A program made the translations under genes and the position numbers. This document shows, piece after piece, positions 1 to 5,600 of a stretch of DNA of 5,600 bases. A model generated the notes under the pieces. It saw nothing but the letters and a program-made list of their open reading frames with translations, was not told where the DNA came from and did not search any database. How positions within the stretch are numbered: position 1 is the stretch's first letter; each line of letters starts with the position of its first letter. Source of the stretch: JBGTLA01 sp041744375. Its GTDB lineage: Bacteria > Actinomycetota > Acidimicrobiia > Spongiisociales > ZC4RG35. The stretch covers positions 1-5,600 of the forward strand of contig JBGTLA010000117.1 of NCBI GenBank assembly GCA_041744375.1, in the 5' to 3' direction.

Positions 1-107
1 GCCACCGCCTCGACGACCAGGCCGAGGCGGTCGGCCACGTCGAGGGCCTGGGTGCCGATCGACCCGGTCACGCCCAGGACCACGATCGGAGGCGGGGCGA
101 CGCTCAG
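1..107 (-). CDS. dxr: 1-deoxy-D-xylulose 5-phosphate reductoisomerase, N-terminal fragment (gene continues beyond window)
   Basis: Dxr (IspC) converts DXP to 2-C-methyl-D-erythritol 4-phosphate with NADPH, the first committed step of the MEP isoprenoid pathway. Only the N-terminus is visible, reading IVVLGVTGSIGTQALDVADR and then LGLVVEAVA up to the window edge. This is the NADPH-binding Rossmann strand and loop; the family motif is LGxTGSIGxxxLDV, here with Val at the variable position. The start is uncertain. No ATG is in frame. A GTG at 83-81 would remove most of the first beta strand. A CTG at 107-105, overlapping the cdsA TGA, would give LSVAPPPIVVLG (read as M at position 1), a natural-looking N-terminus. 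I give the longer form. The gene is evidently co-transcribed with cdsA. Confidence 0.85.
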   Translation of the reverse strand, partial: MSVAPPPIVVLGVTGSIGTQALDVADRLGLVVEAV

Positions 108-1324
108 ATGAGCCCGCTGACACGCAAGAAGACGTAGGCGAAGGGGACGGCGAACAAGAAACTGTCGAGCCGGTCGAGCATGCCGCCGTGGCCGGGGAGG
201 ATCGATCCCATGTCCTTGACTCCCATCGACCGTTTGATCATCGACTCGACTAGGTCCCCCAGCGGGGCGACCAGCGCCAGCACCACTCCCAGGGCTATCG
301 CCCGGTTGAACCCGACGGCGGCGTAGGGGGGAAGGGTCGAGAGGACGGCGGCGGTCAAGATGGCGGCCGCCACTCCCCCGAAGAAACCCTCCAATGTTTT
401 TTGGGGCGACAGCGTCGGTGCCAGTGGGCGGTGGCCGAAGCCCCGGCCCACGAAATACGACCCTATGTCGACCATGGCGATGATGAGCACCACCATGAGG
501 ACGTAGGCCACGGGGTGGGCCGACTTGGCCAAGGGAACGGCGAAGGTCAAGAGCCCCACCCACATCATCCCCAGCACCGTCACCGAGCTGTTCTCGAGGG
601 GGTTGCGGCGGCGGACGAGCGAGAAGACGAGCACCACCGCCACCGTGGCCGACACCGACACCCCGGCGAAGGCGAACAAGCTGGAGGCGTGGACCAAAAG
701 CGGCATGAGGGCGACACCCAACAGCCCCACCAGCGCCAGCGGGGCGTACCCGCCCTTGCGGAGGGTGGCATACAGTTCGCCCACCGAGATGAGCATGAGC
801 AGGCTGAGGAAGGCGGCGAACCACCACCCTCCCAGATAGAGGCTGGCGGCGAAGACCGCCAGCAAGGCCACCGCCGAGCCGACCCGTAGCATCAGGTCCG
901 ACGACGCCGCCTGCTCGGCGGCTTCGACATCTTCTTCGGTGATTCCCTTCTGGCCGGTGACATCCTCGAACCCCACCAGCCCGGAGTCGACTCCGGCCAT
1001 CGTGGCCGACACGGGTTGACGTTCGAAGCTCTCTTGTTGCAACCGGGCAATCTCCGCCGCCAACCCCCGATACTCCTCGGTAGAGGCGGCGGCCTGCGCC
1101 GCCGGGTCGTAGTCGTCGAGACTGGTCGGGCCCTGACCCATCGCCTCCCAGTCCGTCAGGTCGACGTCGGGAACGGCGGCGGTGTCTTCCTCGGCCTCCG
1201 CCGTGACGGGCGGTTCGTCCTCGGCTTTCTCCGGCTCCGCCTCGTCGGGAGGTGAAGCCACCTCAGGGGTGTCGGGCTCGGGCTCCTCCCAGGGGCGTCG
1301 AAAGCGGGGGCGTTCGTCACTCAC
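104..1324 (-). CDS. cdsA: Phosphatidate cytidylyltransferase (CDP-diglyceride synthase) with long acidic N-terminal extension
   Basis: CdsA is an integral membrane enzyme that joins CTP and phosphatidic acid to CDP-diacylglycerol, the branch point for phospholipids. From the GTG at 1324 it is 406 residues. The first about 145 are not membrane-like: Pro/Glu/Asp-rich (roughly 5-60), then a possible short helix (EEYRGLAAEIARLQQESFER, about 83-102), then another acidic stretch. Several hydrophobic segments follow from about residue 146 to the end, as in the catalytic family. The C-terminal signature is complete at 361-387: SMIKRSMGVKDMGSILPGHG, then GMLDRLD, containing the catalytic-site K-D and H-G-G...D-R-x-D residues. 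The upstream motif VDIGSYFVGRGFG and LSPQKTLEGFFGG (306-318) are also present. GTG at 1324 is chosen because it lies 1 base past the frr stop with GAGGTG just before it; starting at an in-frame ATG at 1420 would overlap frr with unrelated sequence. Function is firm; the role of the extension is unknown. Confidence 0.94.
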   Translation of the reverse strand: MSDERPRFRRPWEEPEPDTPEVASPPDEAEPEKAEDEPPVTAEAEEDTAAVPDVDLTDWEAMGQGPTSLDDYDPAAQAAASTEEYRGLAAEIARLQQESFERQPVSATMAGVDSGLVGFEDVTGQKGITEEDVEAAEQAASSDLMLRVGSAVALLAVFAASLYLGGWWFAAFLSLLMLISVGELYATLRKGGYAPLALVGLLGVALMPLLVHASSLFAFAGVSVSATVAVVLVFSLVRRRNPLENSSVTVLGMMWVGLLTFAVPLAKSAHPVAYVLMVVLIIAMVDIGSYFVGRGFGHRPLAPTLSPQKTLEGFFGGVAAAILTAAVLSTLPPYAAVGFNRAIALGVVLALVAPLGDLVESMIKRSMGVKDMGSILPGHGGMLDRLDSFLFAVPFAYVFLRVSGLI

Positions 1325-1325
1325 G

Positions 1326-1877
1326 TCACACCTCGCGCAGCTCGGCGTCCTTGTGCTCCAGGAGGGAGTCGATGCGGTCCACGTGGGCGTCGGTGAGATC
1401 CTGGAGGTCCTTTTCGCCACGACGGATCTCGTCGTCGGAGACTTCTCCGTGCAGTTCTTCGATGTCGGACTTCGTGTGACGGCGGATGTTGCGCACGGCG
1501 ACGCGGCCCTCCTCGGCCATGTGGCGGACCACTTTCACCAAGTCGTTGCGTCTCTCCTCGGTGAGGGGAGGGAAGGCCAAGCGAATGACCTGGCCGTCGT
1601 TGCTGGGGTTGAGCCCCAGGTCGGATTGGCCGATGGCGCGTTCGATGTCGCCGATGACGGACCGGTCGAACGGCGAGACGACGAGCAGGCGCGGCTCGGG
1701 AACCGATATGGAGGCCAGCTGCTGGAGGGGGGTGGGCTGGCCGTAGTAGTCGACCGTGATCCGATGGAGGATCTGGGGGTTGGCTCGCCCGGTGCGCACG
1801 GTGGCGAACTCCGATGCCACATGGTCTACCGCCATGTCCATCTTCTGACCGGCGTCGACGAGCAAATCTTTGATCAT
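1326..1877 (-). CDS. frr: Ribosome recycling factor
   Basis: RRF splits the post-termination ribosome together with EF-G. The 183-residue product is of standard length. Domain I (a three-helix bundle) is formed by the two ends: MDMAVDHVASEFATVRTGRA (13-32), with the conserved VRTGRANP, and the C-terminal helices LTEERRNDLVKVVRHMAEEG (105-124) and VRNIRRHTKSDIEEL (128-142), which keep the conserved Arg residues for 23S rRNA contact. Domain II spans about residues 33-104, with YYGQPTPLQQLASISVPEPR (44-63) and LNPSNDGQVIRLAFPP (89-104). The ATG at 1877 has AGGAG about 6 bases upstream (complement at 1883-1887). The 113 bases between pyrH and frr hold only a weak 5-bp dyad and no convincing promoter or terminator, so frr is probably read from upstream. 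Its TGA lies 1 base before the cdsA GTG. Confidence 0.97.
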   Translation of the reverse strand: MIKDLLVDAGQKMDMAVDHVASEFATVRTGRANPQILHRITVDYYGQPTPLQQLASISVPEPRLLVVSPFDRSVIGDIERAIGQSDLGLNPSNDGQVIRLAFPPLTEERRNDLVKVVRHMAEEGRVAVRNIRRHTKSDIEELHGEVSDDEIRRGEKDLQDLTDAHVDRIDSLLEHKDAELREV

Positions 1878-1990
1878 GGGGTCTCCTGACCTCCGCTCTC
1901 ACGTAATGATGTTCGTGCCCATGATTGTGCCGTGGCCGCCGCCTGTTCGCGGGCATTGTTCCCACCCGACACACCGGTGGCTGGAAAGCG

Positions 1991-2704
1991 TCAACTGACG
2001 GTCGTGCCGATGGGCTCTCCCATGACCGCTCGCACGATCGTCCCCGGCTCTGTCATGTCGAAAACCACGATGGGGACGCTGTGTTCCTTGCACATGGTAA
2101 CGGCGGTCGAGTCCATCACCCGGAGATCTCGGGCCAGGAACTCGAGATACGTGAGGCGCTCGATCTTGACGGCGTCGGGGTTCGACGACGGGTCGGCGTC
2201 GTAGATGCCGTCGACCTTGGAGGCCTTGAGCAGCACCCCGGCCCCCACCTCGACGGCCCGGAGGGCGGCGGTGGTGTCGGTGGTGAAAAAGGGGTTCCCG
2301 GTCCCCGCCGCGAAGATCACCACCCTCTTCTTCTCCAGGTGCCGGATCGCTTTGAGACGAATGTAGGGCTCGGCCAGCTGCTGCATGGTGATGGCCGACT
2401 GCACCCGGGTCTCCACCCCCGCCTTCTCGAGGGCGTCCCGCAGGGCGAGGGAGTTGATGACCGTGGCCAGCATCCCCATGTAGTCGGCGGCGGCGGCGTC
2501 CATGCCCTTGGCCGCCTGTGACACCCCGCGGAAGATGTTCCCGCCTCCCACCACGATGGCCACCTCCACCCCGGCCCGGTGAGCCTCGGCCACCTCTTCG
2601 GCCACCCGCTTGACCGTGAGGGGATCGATGCCGTACCCGAGGTCGGGGTCGGCGAATGCCTCCCCGGACAGCTTCAAAAGGACCCGCCCGGGCCCACCGC
2701 TCAT
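1991..2704 (-). CDS. pyrH: Uridylate kinase (UMP kinase)
   Basis: PyrH phosphorylates UMP to UDP with ATP in the cytosol, feeding UTP, CTP and dTTP synthesis; bacterial enzymes are hexamers of the amino-acid-kinase fold and are typically activated by GTP and inhibited by UTP. The 237-residue protein has the normal length and motifs: VLLKLSGEAF (8-17), IVVGGGNIFRG (50-60), AADYMGMLATVINSLALRD (72-90), a UMP-binding GTGNPFFTTDTTAALRA (134-150), LLKASKVDGIYDADP (158-172) and LRVMDSTAVTMC (194-205). The ATG at 2704 overlaps the tsf stop as ATGA, and GGGGAGGGG just upstream serves as ribosome binding site inside tsf. It is the third gene of the rpsB-tsf-pyrH unit. A 113-base gap follows before frr, with no clear terminator. 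Confidence 0.97.
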   Translation of the reverse strand: MSGGPGRVLLKLSGEAFADPDLGYGIDPLTVKRVAEEVAEAHRAGVEVAIVVGGGNIFRGVSQAAKGMDAAAADYMGMLATVINSLALRDALEKAGVETRVQSAITMQQLAEPYIRLKAIRHLEKKRVVIFAAGTGNPFFTTDTTAALRAVEVGAGVLLKASKVDGIYDADPSSNPDAVKIERLTYLEFLARDLRVMDSTAVTMCKEHSVPIVVFDMTEPGTIVRAVMGEPIGTTVS

Positions 2705-3321
2705 TCAGTCCCCTCCCCTACCGCCAGCCGGGCCATGCGCCGGACGGCGATGTTCTCTCCCATCTTGGCGGCGAGCTGTGCGATCATCTCGCCCACCGTA
2801 CCTTCGAACTTGTCGGGGTTCACGAAGGCCTGCTCGCTGAGGGTGTTCTCCGCCAGGTACTTCTCCAGTTTCCCCTCCACGATCTTGCCGATGATGTCGT
2901 CCGGTTTGCCCTCCTCGGCCGCCTCGGCGGCGAAGAGGGCCCGCTTCTCCTCCACCAGCGAGGCGTCGACCTCGTCGCGCACGATCCACTGCGGCTTCCC
3001 CCACGAGATGTGGAGGGCGATGTCGTTGGCGGTCTCGACGAACTCGTCGCTCTTGGCCACGAAATCGGTCTCGCAGGCGAGGTCGACGAGGACTCCGGTC
3101 ACGGGGCGGCCCTGCTGGTGGTGGATGTAATAGCCGACGGTGCCGTGATGGGCGGTGCGGTCGGCTCGTTTGGCCACCTGCACCATTCCCCGCTCGCGCA
3201 GCAACTCGAGGGCCTTGTCGAAATCCCCGCCCGCTTCGACGAGGGCGTTCTTGGCGTCCATCATGCCCACCCCCGCCTCGTGGCGCAGCTTCTGGACGTC
3301 GGCCGAGGTGTACTCAGCCAC
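2701..3321 (-). CDS. tsf: Elongation factor Ts (short form)
   Basis: EF-Ts exchanges GDP for GTP on EF-Tu during translation elongation. With the GTG at 3321 the product is 206 residues and begins MAEYTSADVQKLRHEAGVGM, the usual UBA-like N-terminal module, followed by MDAKNALVEAGGDFDKAL and LLRERG. The EF-Tu-contacting motif ETDFVAKSDEF is at 84-94. The C-terminal half has VEGKLEKYLAE (148-158), VNPDKFEGTVGEMI (167-180) and GENIAVRRMARL. It is clearly shorter than the E. coli protein (about 283) and close to the compact EF-Ts of Thermus and several other lineages; no frameshift is evident, so the short form looks natural. Two in-frame GTGs upstream (3345, 3330) would add residues foreign to the family. 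The chosen start has AAGGG about 9 bases before it inside rpsB, overlaps rpsB by 8 bases, and the stop shares ATGA with pyrH: tight translational coupling. Confidence 0.95.
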   Translation of the reverse strand: MAEYTSADVQKLRHEAGVGMMDAKNALVEAGGDFDKALELLRERGMVQVAKRADRTAHHGTVGYYIHHQQGRPVTGVLVDLACETDFVAKSDEFVETANDIALHISWGKPQWIVRDEVDASLVEEKRALFAAEAAEEGKPDDIIGKIVEGKLEKYLAENTLSEQAFVNPDKFEGTVGEMIAQLAAKMGENIAVRRMARLAVGEGTE

Positions 3322-4057
3322 TCTTGTCACCCTTGGTGTCGTCACCCTCTGCCTTGATGACCCGCTTTTTCGAGGCGATCTCCTTGCCTTCGAGCACGGC
3401 GGTGGCGATGGCCCCGGCGATGAGGTCGGCCGAGCGGATGGCGTCGTCGTTGCCGGGGATCACGAACTCGATGTTGTCGGGATCACAGTTGGAGTCGACG
3501 AGGGCGATGACGGGGAGGCCGAGCCGAGCCGCTTCCCCCACGGCGGTCGCTTCGGCGTTGACGTCGACGACGAAGAGGGCGTTGGGGAGTCGGGTCATCT
3601 CGACGACGCCCCCCAGGTTCATCTCCAGCTTGTCGCGTTCTCGTCGCAGACGGAGCCTTTCCTTCTTCGGAAGGGAGTTCATCTCCTCGGTGTCTTCCAT
3701 CCTGCGCAGCTCCTTGAGGTAGAAGATGCGCTTTTGGATGGTGGAGAAGTTGGTGAGCATCCCCCCCAGCCACCGGTAGGTGACGTAGGGCATGCCGGAT
3801 CGGCCGGCCTGCTCGATGAGCGGGGCCTGCGCCTGCTTCTTGGTCCCCACGAAGAGGACACTACCCCCGTCGCTGGCCAGTTCCTTCACATACTCGGCCG
3901 CCCGGTCGATCTGCTCGACGGTCTGGCGGAGGTCGATGATGTGGATCCCGTTGCGCTCCCCGTATATGTAGGGCTTCATCTTCGGGTTCCACCGCCGGGT
4001 CTGATGTCCGAAGTGGACTCCGGCTTCCAAGAGCTGCTTCATGCTGACAGCACTCAT
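3314..4057 (-). CDS. rpsB: 30S ribosomal protein S2
   Basis: S2 is a component of the small ribosomal subunit, placed on the solvent side near S1/bS21 in well-studied bacteria and needed for initiation-competent subunits. The 247-residue product has the family landmarks in order: MKQLLEAGVHFGHQTRRWNP near the N-terminus (6-25), MKPYIYGERNGIHIIDL (27-43), FVGTKKQAQ (69-77), YRWLGGMLTNFSTI (94-107), the charged coiled-coil stretch (115-145), LPNALFVVDV (157-166), and NCDPDNIEFVIPGNDDAIRS (190-209). The C-terminus is a short charged tail. The ATG at 4057 is chosen because the conserved sequence starts right after it and AGGAAGGA lies just upstream; an in-frame ATG at 4150 would force translation through the leader hairpins and adds a non-family sequence. 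The stop (3316-3314) overlaps the start of tsf by 8 bases, so the two are probably co-translated. Confidence 0.97.
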   Translation of the reverse strand: MSAVSMKQLLEAGVHFGHQTRRWNPKMKPYIYGERNGIHIIDLRQTVEQIDRAAEYVKELASDGGSVLFVGTKKQAQAPLIEQAGRSGMPYVTYRWLGGMLTNFSTIQKRIFYLKELRRMEDTEEMNSLPKKERLRLRRERDKLEMNLGGVVEMTRLPNALFVVDVNAEATAVGEAARLGLPVIALVDSNCDPDNIEFVIPGNDDAIRSADLIAGAIATAVLEGKEIASKKRVIKAEGDDTKGDKSG

Positions 4058-4177
4058 TGGGTTGTTCCTTCCTGGTTGGTCCTCCGTCCCTCGGCGGCTG
4101 CTGCCGCCACCCCACTGCGGGGCGCCCTGTCCAGAGTCTGCCGACTCCACCAGTCAGGGCAGAGAGACGTGTGTGAT
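4058..4177 (-). ncRNA. Structured 5' leader of the rpsB mRNA, possible S2 autoregulatory element
   Basis: The untranslated region before rpsB can form several strong helices in the sense RNA. A 6-bp outer stem pairs 4160-4155 (GCCCTG) with 4129-4124 (CAGGGC). It encloses a perfect 5-bp hairpin, GAGTC (4147-4143) with GACTC (4138-4134), and a GGCA loop. Downstream, CCCC/GGGG arms form a short hairpin with loop GCAGT, followed by GGCGGC/GCCGCC (4108-4103 with 4098-4093) and a 4-base loop. A purine-rich AGGAAGGA then precedes the ATG by about 9 bases. No T-tract follows any hairpin, so they are not classical terminators. In E. coli the rpsB-tsf mRNA leader is bound by S2 for feedback control; a similar role here is inference from position and structure. 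The 5' end assumes the candidate promoter at 4190-4185. Confidence 0.45.
4093..4108 (-). repeat. Perfect 6-bp hairpin in the rpsB leader
   Basis: GGCGGC and GCCGCC are exact reverse complements around a 4-base loop (AGCA in the sense RNA). The hairpin ends 35 bases before the rpsB ATG, just upstream of the purine-rich ribosome binding site. It is the most stable-looking element of the leader and could influence ribosome access. Confidence 0.5.
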
Positions 4178-4184
4178 GAGGGAG

Positions 4185-4190
4185 ATGATA
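4185..4190 (-). promoter_or_regulatory. Candidate -10 element of the rpsB operon promoter
   Basis: The minus strand reads TATCAT at 4190-4185, 128 bases before the rpsB ATG and just past the sigma gene stop. Transcription would start near 4178, just ahead of the hairpins of the leader. The only -35-like match is weak: TTCGGA at 4215-4210 with a long 19-base spacer. An A/T-rich hexamer stands out in this very GC-rich context, and a highly expressed ribosomal operon needs its own promoter, but this is a prediction by eye. Confidence 0.4.
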
Positions 4191-4231
4191 GGGCGCCGAC
4201 CCCTCCCGGTCCGAACCCGCCTTCCCGGGGG

Positions 4232-5014
<783 letters not shown>

Positions 5015-5193
5015 GGGGTCCTCACCGTTGCCGTTCGATTGAGTGTAGGAGCGCCCAGACCGTCGCCCGCTGAACCCAGGTCAGCGTACGGCAACCGGTG
5101 GCCAATCACCCGACAATCGGAGACCCACCCTGCCAATCGATCGAGGACGTGGCGCGTCACAATGAGCTGCTCGTACATCTCGGAGCGGGCGGC
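5015..5193 (-). promoter_or_regulatory. Intergenic region upstream of the sigma factor gene with repeats and a candidate promoter
   Basis: This 179-base gap lies between the dprA stop and the sigma factor start. On the minus strand it contains TACACT (5047-5042), a good -10 hexamer about 28 bases before the ATG, giving a short leader with the Shine-Dalgarno GAGGA. No good -35 hexamer sits at the usual spacing; that position is covered by the inverted repeat at 5068-5086. Further upstream the plus strand shows CAATC at 5103-5107, 5114-5118 and 5134-5138, with start spacings of 11 and 20 bases, close to one and two helical turns; a fourth copy in the opposite orientation lies at 5037-5041 beside the -10. 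Base composition is visibly less GC-rich than in the flanking genes. No U-tract terminator for dprA was seen. The promoter assignment is inference from sequence resemblance only. Confidence 0.4.
5068..5086. repeat. Perfect 6-bp inverted repeat, possible operator
   Basis: The arms CGCTGA (5068-5073) and TCAGCG (5081-5086) are exact reverse complements separated by 7 bases. The dyad sits where the -35 element of the candidate sigma-gene promoter (-10 at 5047-5042) should be, a position typical of operators. It does not match the Streptomyces BldD box (AGTGA-type half-sites) that controls whiG there. A 6-bp dyad can occur by chance in GC-rich DNA, so this is tentative. Confidence 0.35.
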
Positions 5194-5600
5194 TCATGGC
5201 TGGACGATGACCTCGTCGTCTTGGATCCGTACCCGTCCTTCGGCCTCCAAGCGGCCCAGCACGGCGAGAACGGCGGCCACGTCACCACCGTTGGCCTCGA
5301 CCACGGCTTCGACGGTGGCTCCCCCGACGGGTATCTCCAGGCCCAAAGACCCGGCCCTGTCGGCGTGAGGGGAGTCGCGACGGGGAGGGCCCAGCACCAG
5401 CGACAGCGCCTCGACCAGGTCGGCGGGACCGAGCACCGGTACGGCACCGTCACGGATGAGCAGGTTCGTGCCCATCGAGGTGGCCCGCGAGACGTCACCC
5501 GGCACGGCGAACACCTCCCGGCCCTGTTCGGCACCGAGGCGGGCGGTGATGAGCGCACCCCCCGTCTCGGCCGCCTCGCACACCACCACCACCGCCGCCA
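5194..5600 (-). CDS. dprA: DNA processing protein DprA/Smf, C-terminal part (gene continues beyond window)
   Basis: DprA binds single-stranded DNA and helps load RecA during natural transformation and recombination; many non-competent bacteria also carry it. Only the last 134 codons are visible, from the window edge to the TGA at 5196-5194. The visible part starts at the end of the Rossmann-like DNA-binding fold: a hydrophobic strand (VVVVCEAAE), then GGALITARLGAEQGREVFAVPGD, here split as GGALITAR, AEQGR and VFAVPGD, the most conserved stretch of the family. It continues with SMGTNLLIRDGA, also typical. A linker leads to a C-terminal winged-helix-like segment (about the last 45 residues, GATVEAVVEANGG through LGRLEAEGRVRI), as in other DprA proteins. 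A run of GTG codons near 5592 lies inside the conserved core, so it is not a start; the true start lies outside the window. Next downstream is the sigma factor gene, 179 bases away. Identification is firm; competence in this organism cannot be judged from it. Confidence 0.95.
   Translation of the reverse strand, partial: AAVVVVCEAAETGGALITARLGAEQGREVFAVPGDVSRATSMGTNLLIRDGAVPVLGPADLVEALSLVLGPPRRDSPHADRAGSLGLEIPVGGATVEAVVEANGGDVAAVLAVLGRLEAEGRVRIQDDEVIVQP

Noticed and set aside
1325..1420. ATG at 1420 as the start of cdsA
   Set aside because: The extra 32 residues overlap frr in another frame and look like a shadow; the GTG at 1324 has GAGGTG before it and directly follows the frr stop.
1182..1889. 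Plus-strand open frame opposite frr and the cdsA 5' part
   Set aside because: Antisense shadow of frr/cdsA; no domain-like sequence and no plausible promoter or ribosome binding site.
1878..1990. Promoter (TTGACG near the pyrH stop) or terminator in the pyrH-frr gap
   Set aside because: No -10-like hexamer at the right spacing from TTGACG, and the only dyad (CCACC/GGTGG around 1970) is 5 bp with no T-tract.
1925..2521. Plus-strand open frame opposite pyrH
   Set aside because: Antisense shadow; rich in His/Gly/Arg repeats without motif, while the opposite strand encodes complete UMP kinase.
2656..3357. Plus-strand open frame opposite tsf
   Set aside because: Antisense shadow created by GC-biased third codon positions; no recognisable protein features.
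4058..4150. Upstream ATG at 4150 extending rpsB by 31 residues
   Set aside because: The added residues are Gly/Ser/Arg-rich and foreign to S2, they run through the leader hairpins, and a good ribosome binding site precedes the ATG at 4057.
4201..4231. Intrinsic terminator after the sigma gene
   Set aside because: GC-rich complementary arms (CCCGG/CCGGG) can pair, but the stem is short with a large loop and no T-tract follows.

Overview
This 5.6 kb window is a compact, high-GC chromosomal segment in which every convincing gene lies on the minus strand. Read in the direction of transcription (from high to low coordinates) the order is: dprA (3' end only), a WhiG/FliA-type sigma factor gene, rpsB, tsf, pyrH, frr, cdsA, and dxr (5' end only). 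The order dprA - whiG-like sigma - rpsB-tsf-pyrH-frr-cdsA is the arrangement known from Actinomycetota such as Streptomyces. The GC-rich third codon positions, GTG starts and a long charged N-terminal tail on CdsA agree with that phylum. An early-branching, non-mycelial class such as Acidimicrobiia is my guess from overall style and the cdsA-dxr adjacency; the sequence alone does not prove it.

Layout. At 5598-5194 is the C-terminal part of DprA. A 179-base gap (5193-5015) holds a candidate promoter, an inverted repeat and spaced CAATC repeats in front of the sigma gene (5014-4232). A 174-base gap (4231-4058) holds a candidate promoter and a strongly structured untranslated leader in front of rpsB. 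From rpsB on, the genes are packed: rpsB and tsf overlap by 8 bases, tsf and pyrH by 4 (ATGA). A 113-base gap separates pyrH from frr, frr and cdsA are 1 base apart, and cdsA is followed at once by dxr, whose start may overlap the cdsA stop.

How the genes work together. rpsB (ribosomal protein S2), tsf (EF-Ts) and frr (ribosome recycling factor) serve translation. pyrH (UMP kinase) supplies UDP for pyrimidine nucleotides. cdsA makes CDP-diacylglycerol for phospholipids and dxr commits carbon to the MEP isoprenoid pathway. This is a classic growth-linked housekeeping cluster. The sigma factor just upstream would direct a specialised regulon (development or motility in known relatives), and DprA protects and loads single-stranded DNA during uptake and recombination.

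I see no mobile element, CRISPR array, tRNA, rRNA or prophage, and no sign of a wholly new system. The points most worth a second look are non-coding or start-site questions: the folded rpsB leader, the repeat-rich region before the sigma gene, a possible CTG start for dxr, and the long acidic N-terminal extension of CdsA.
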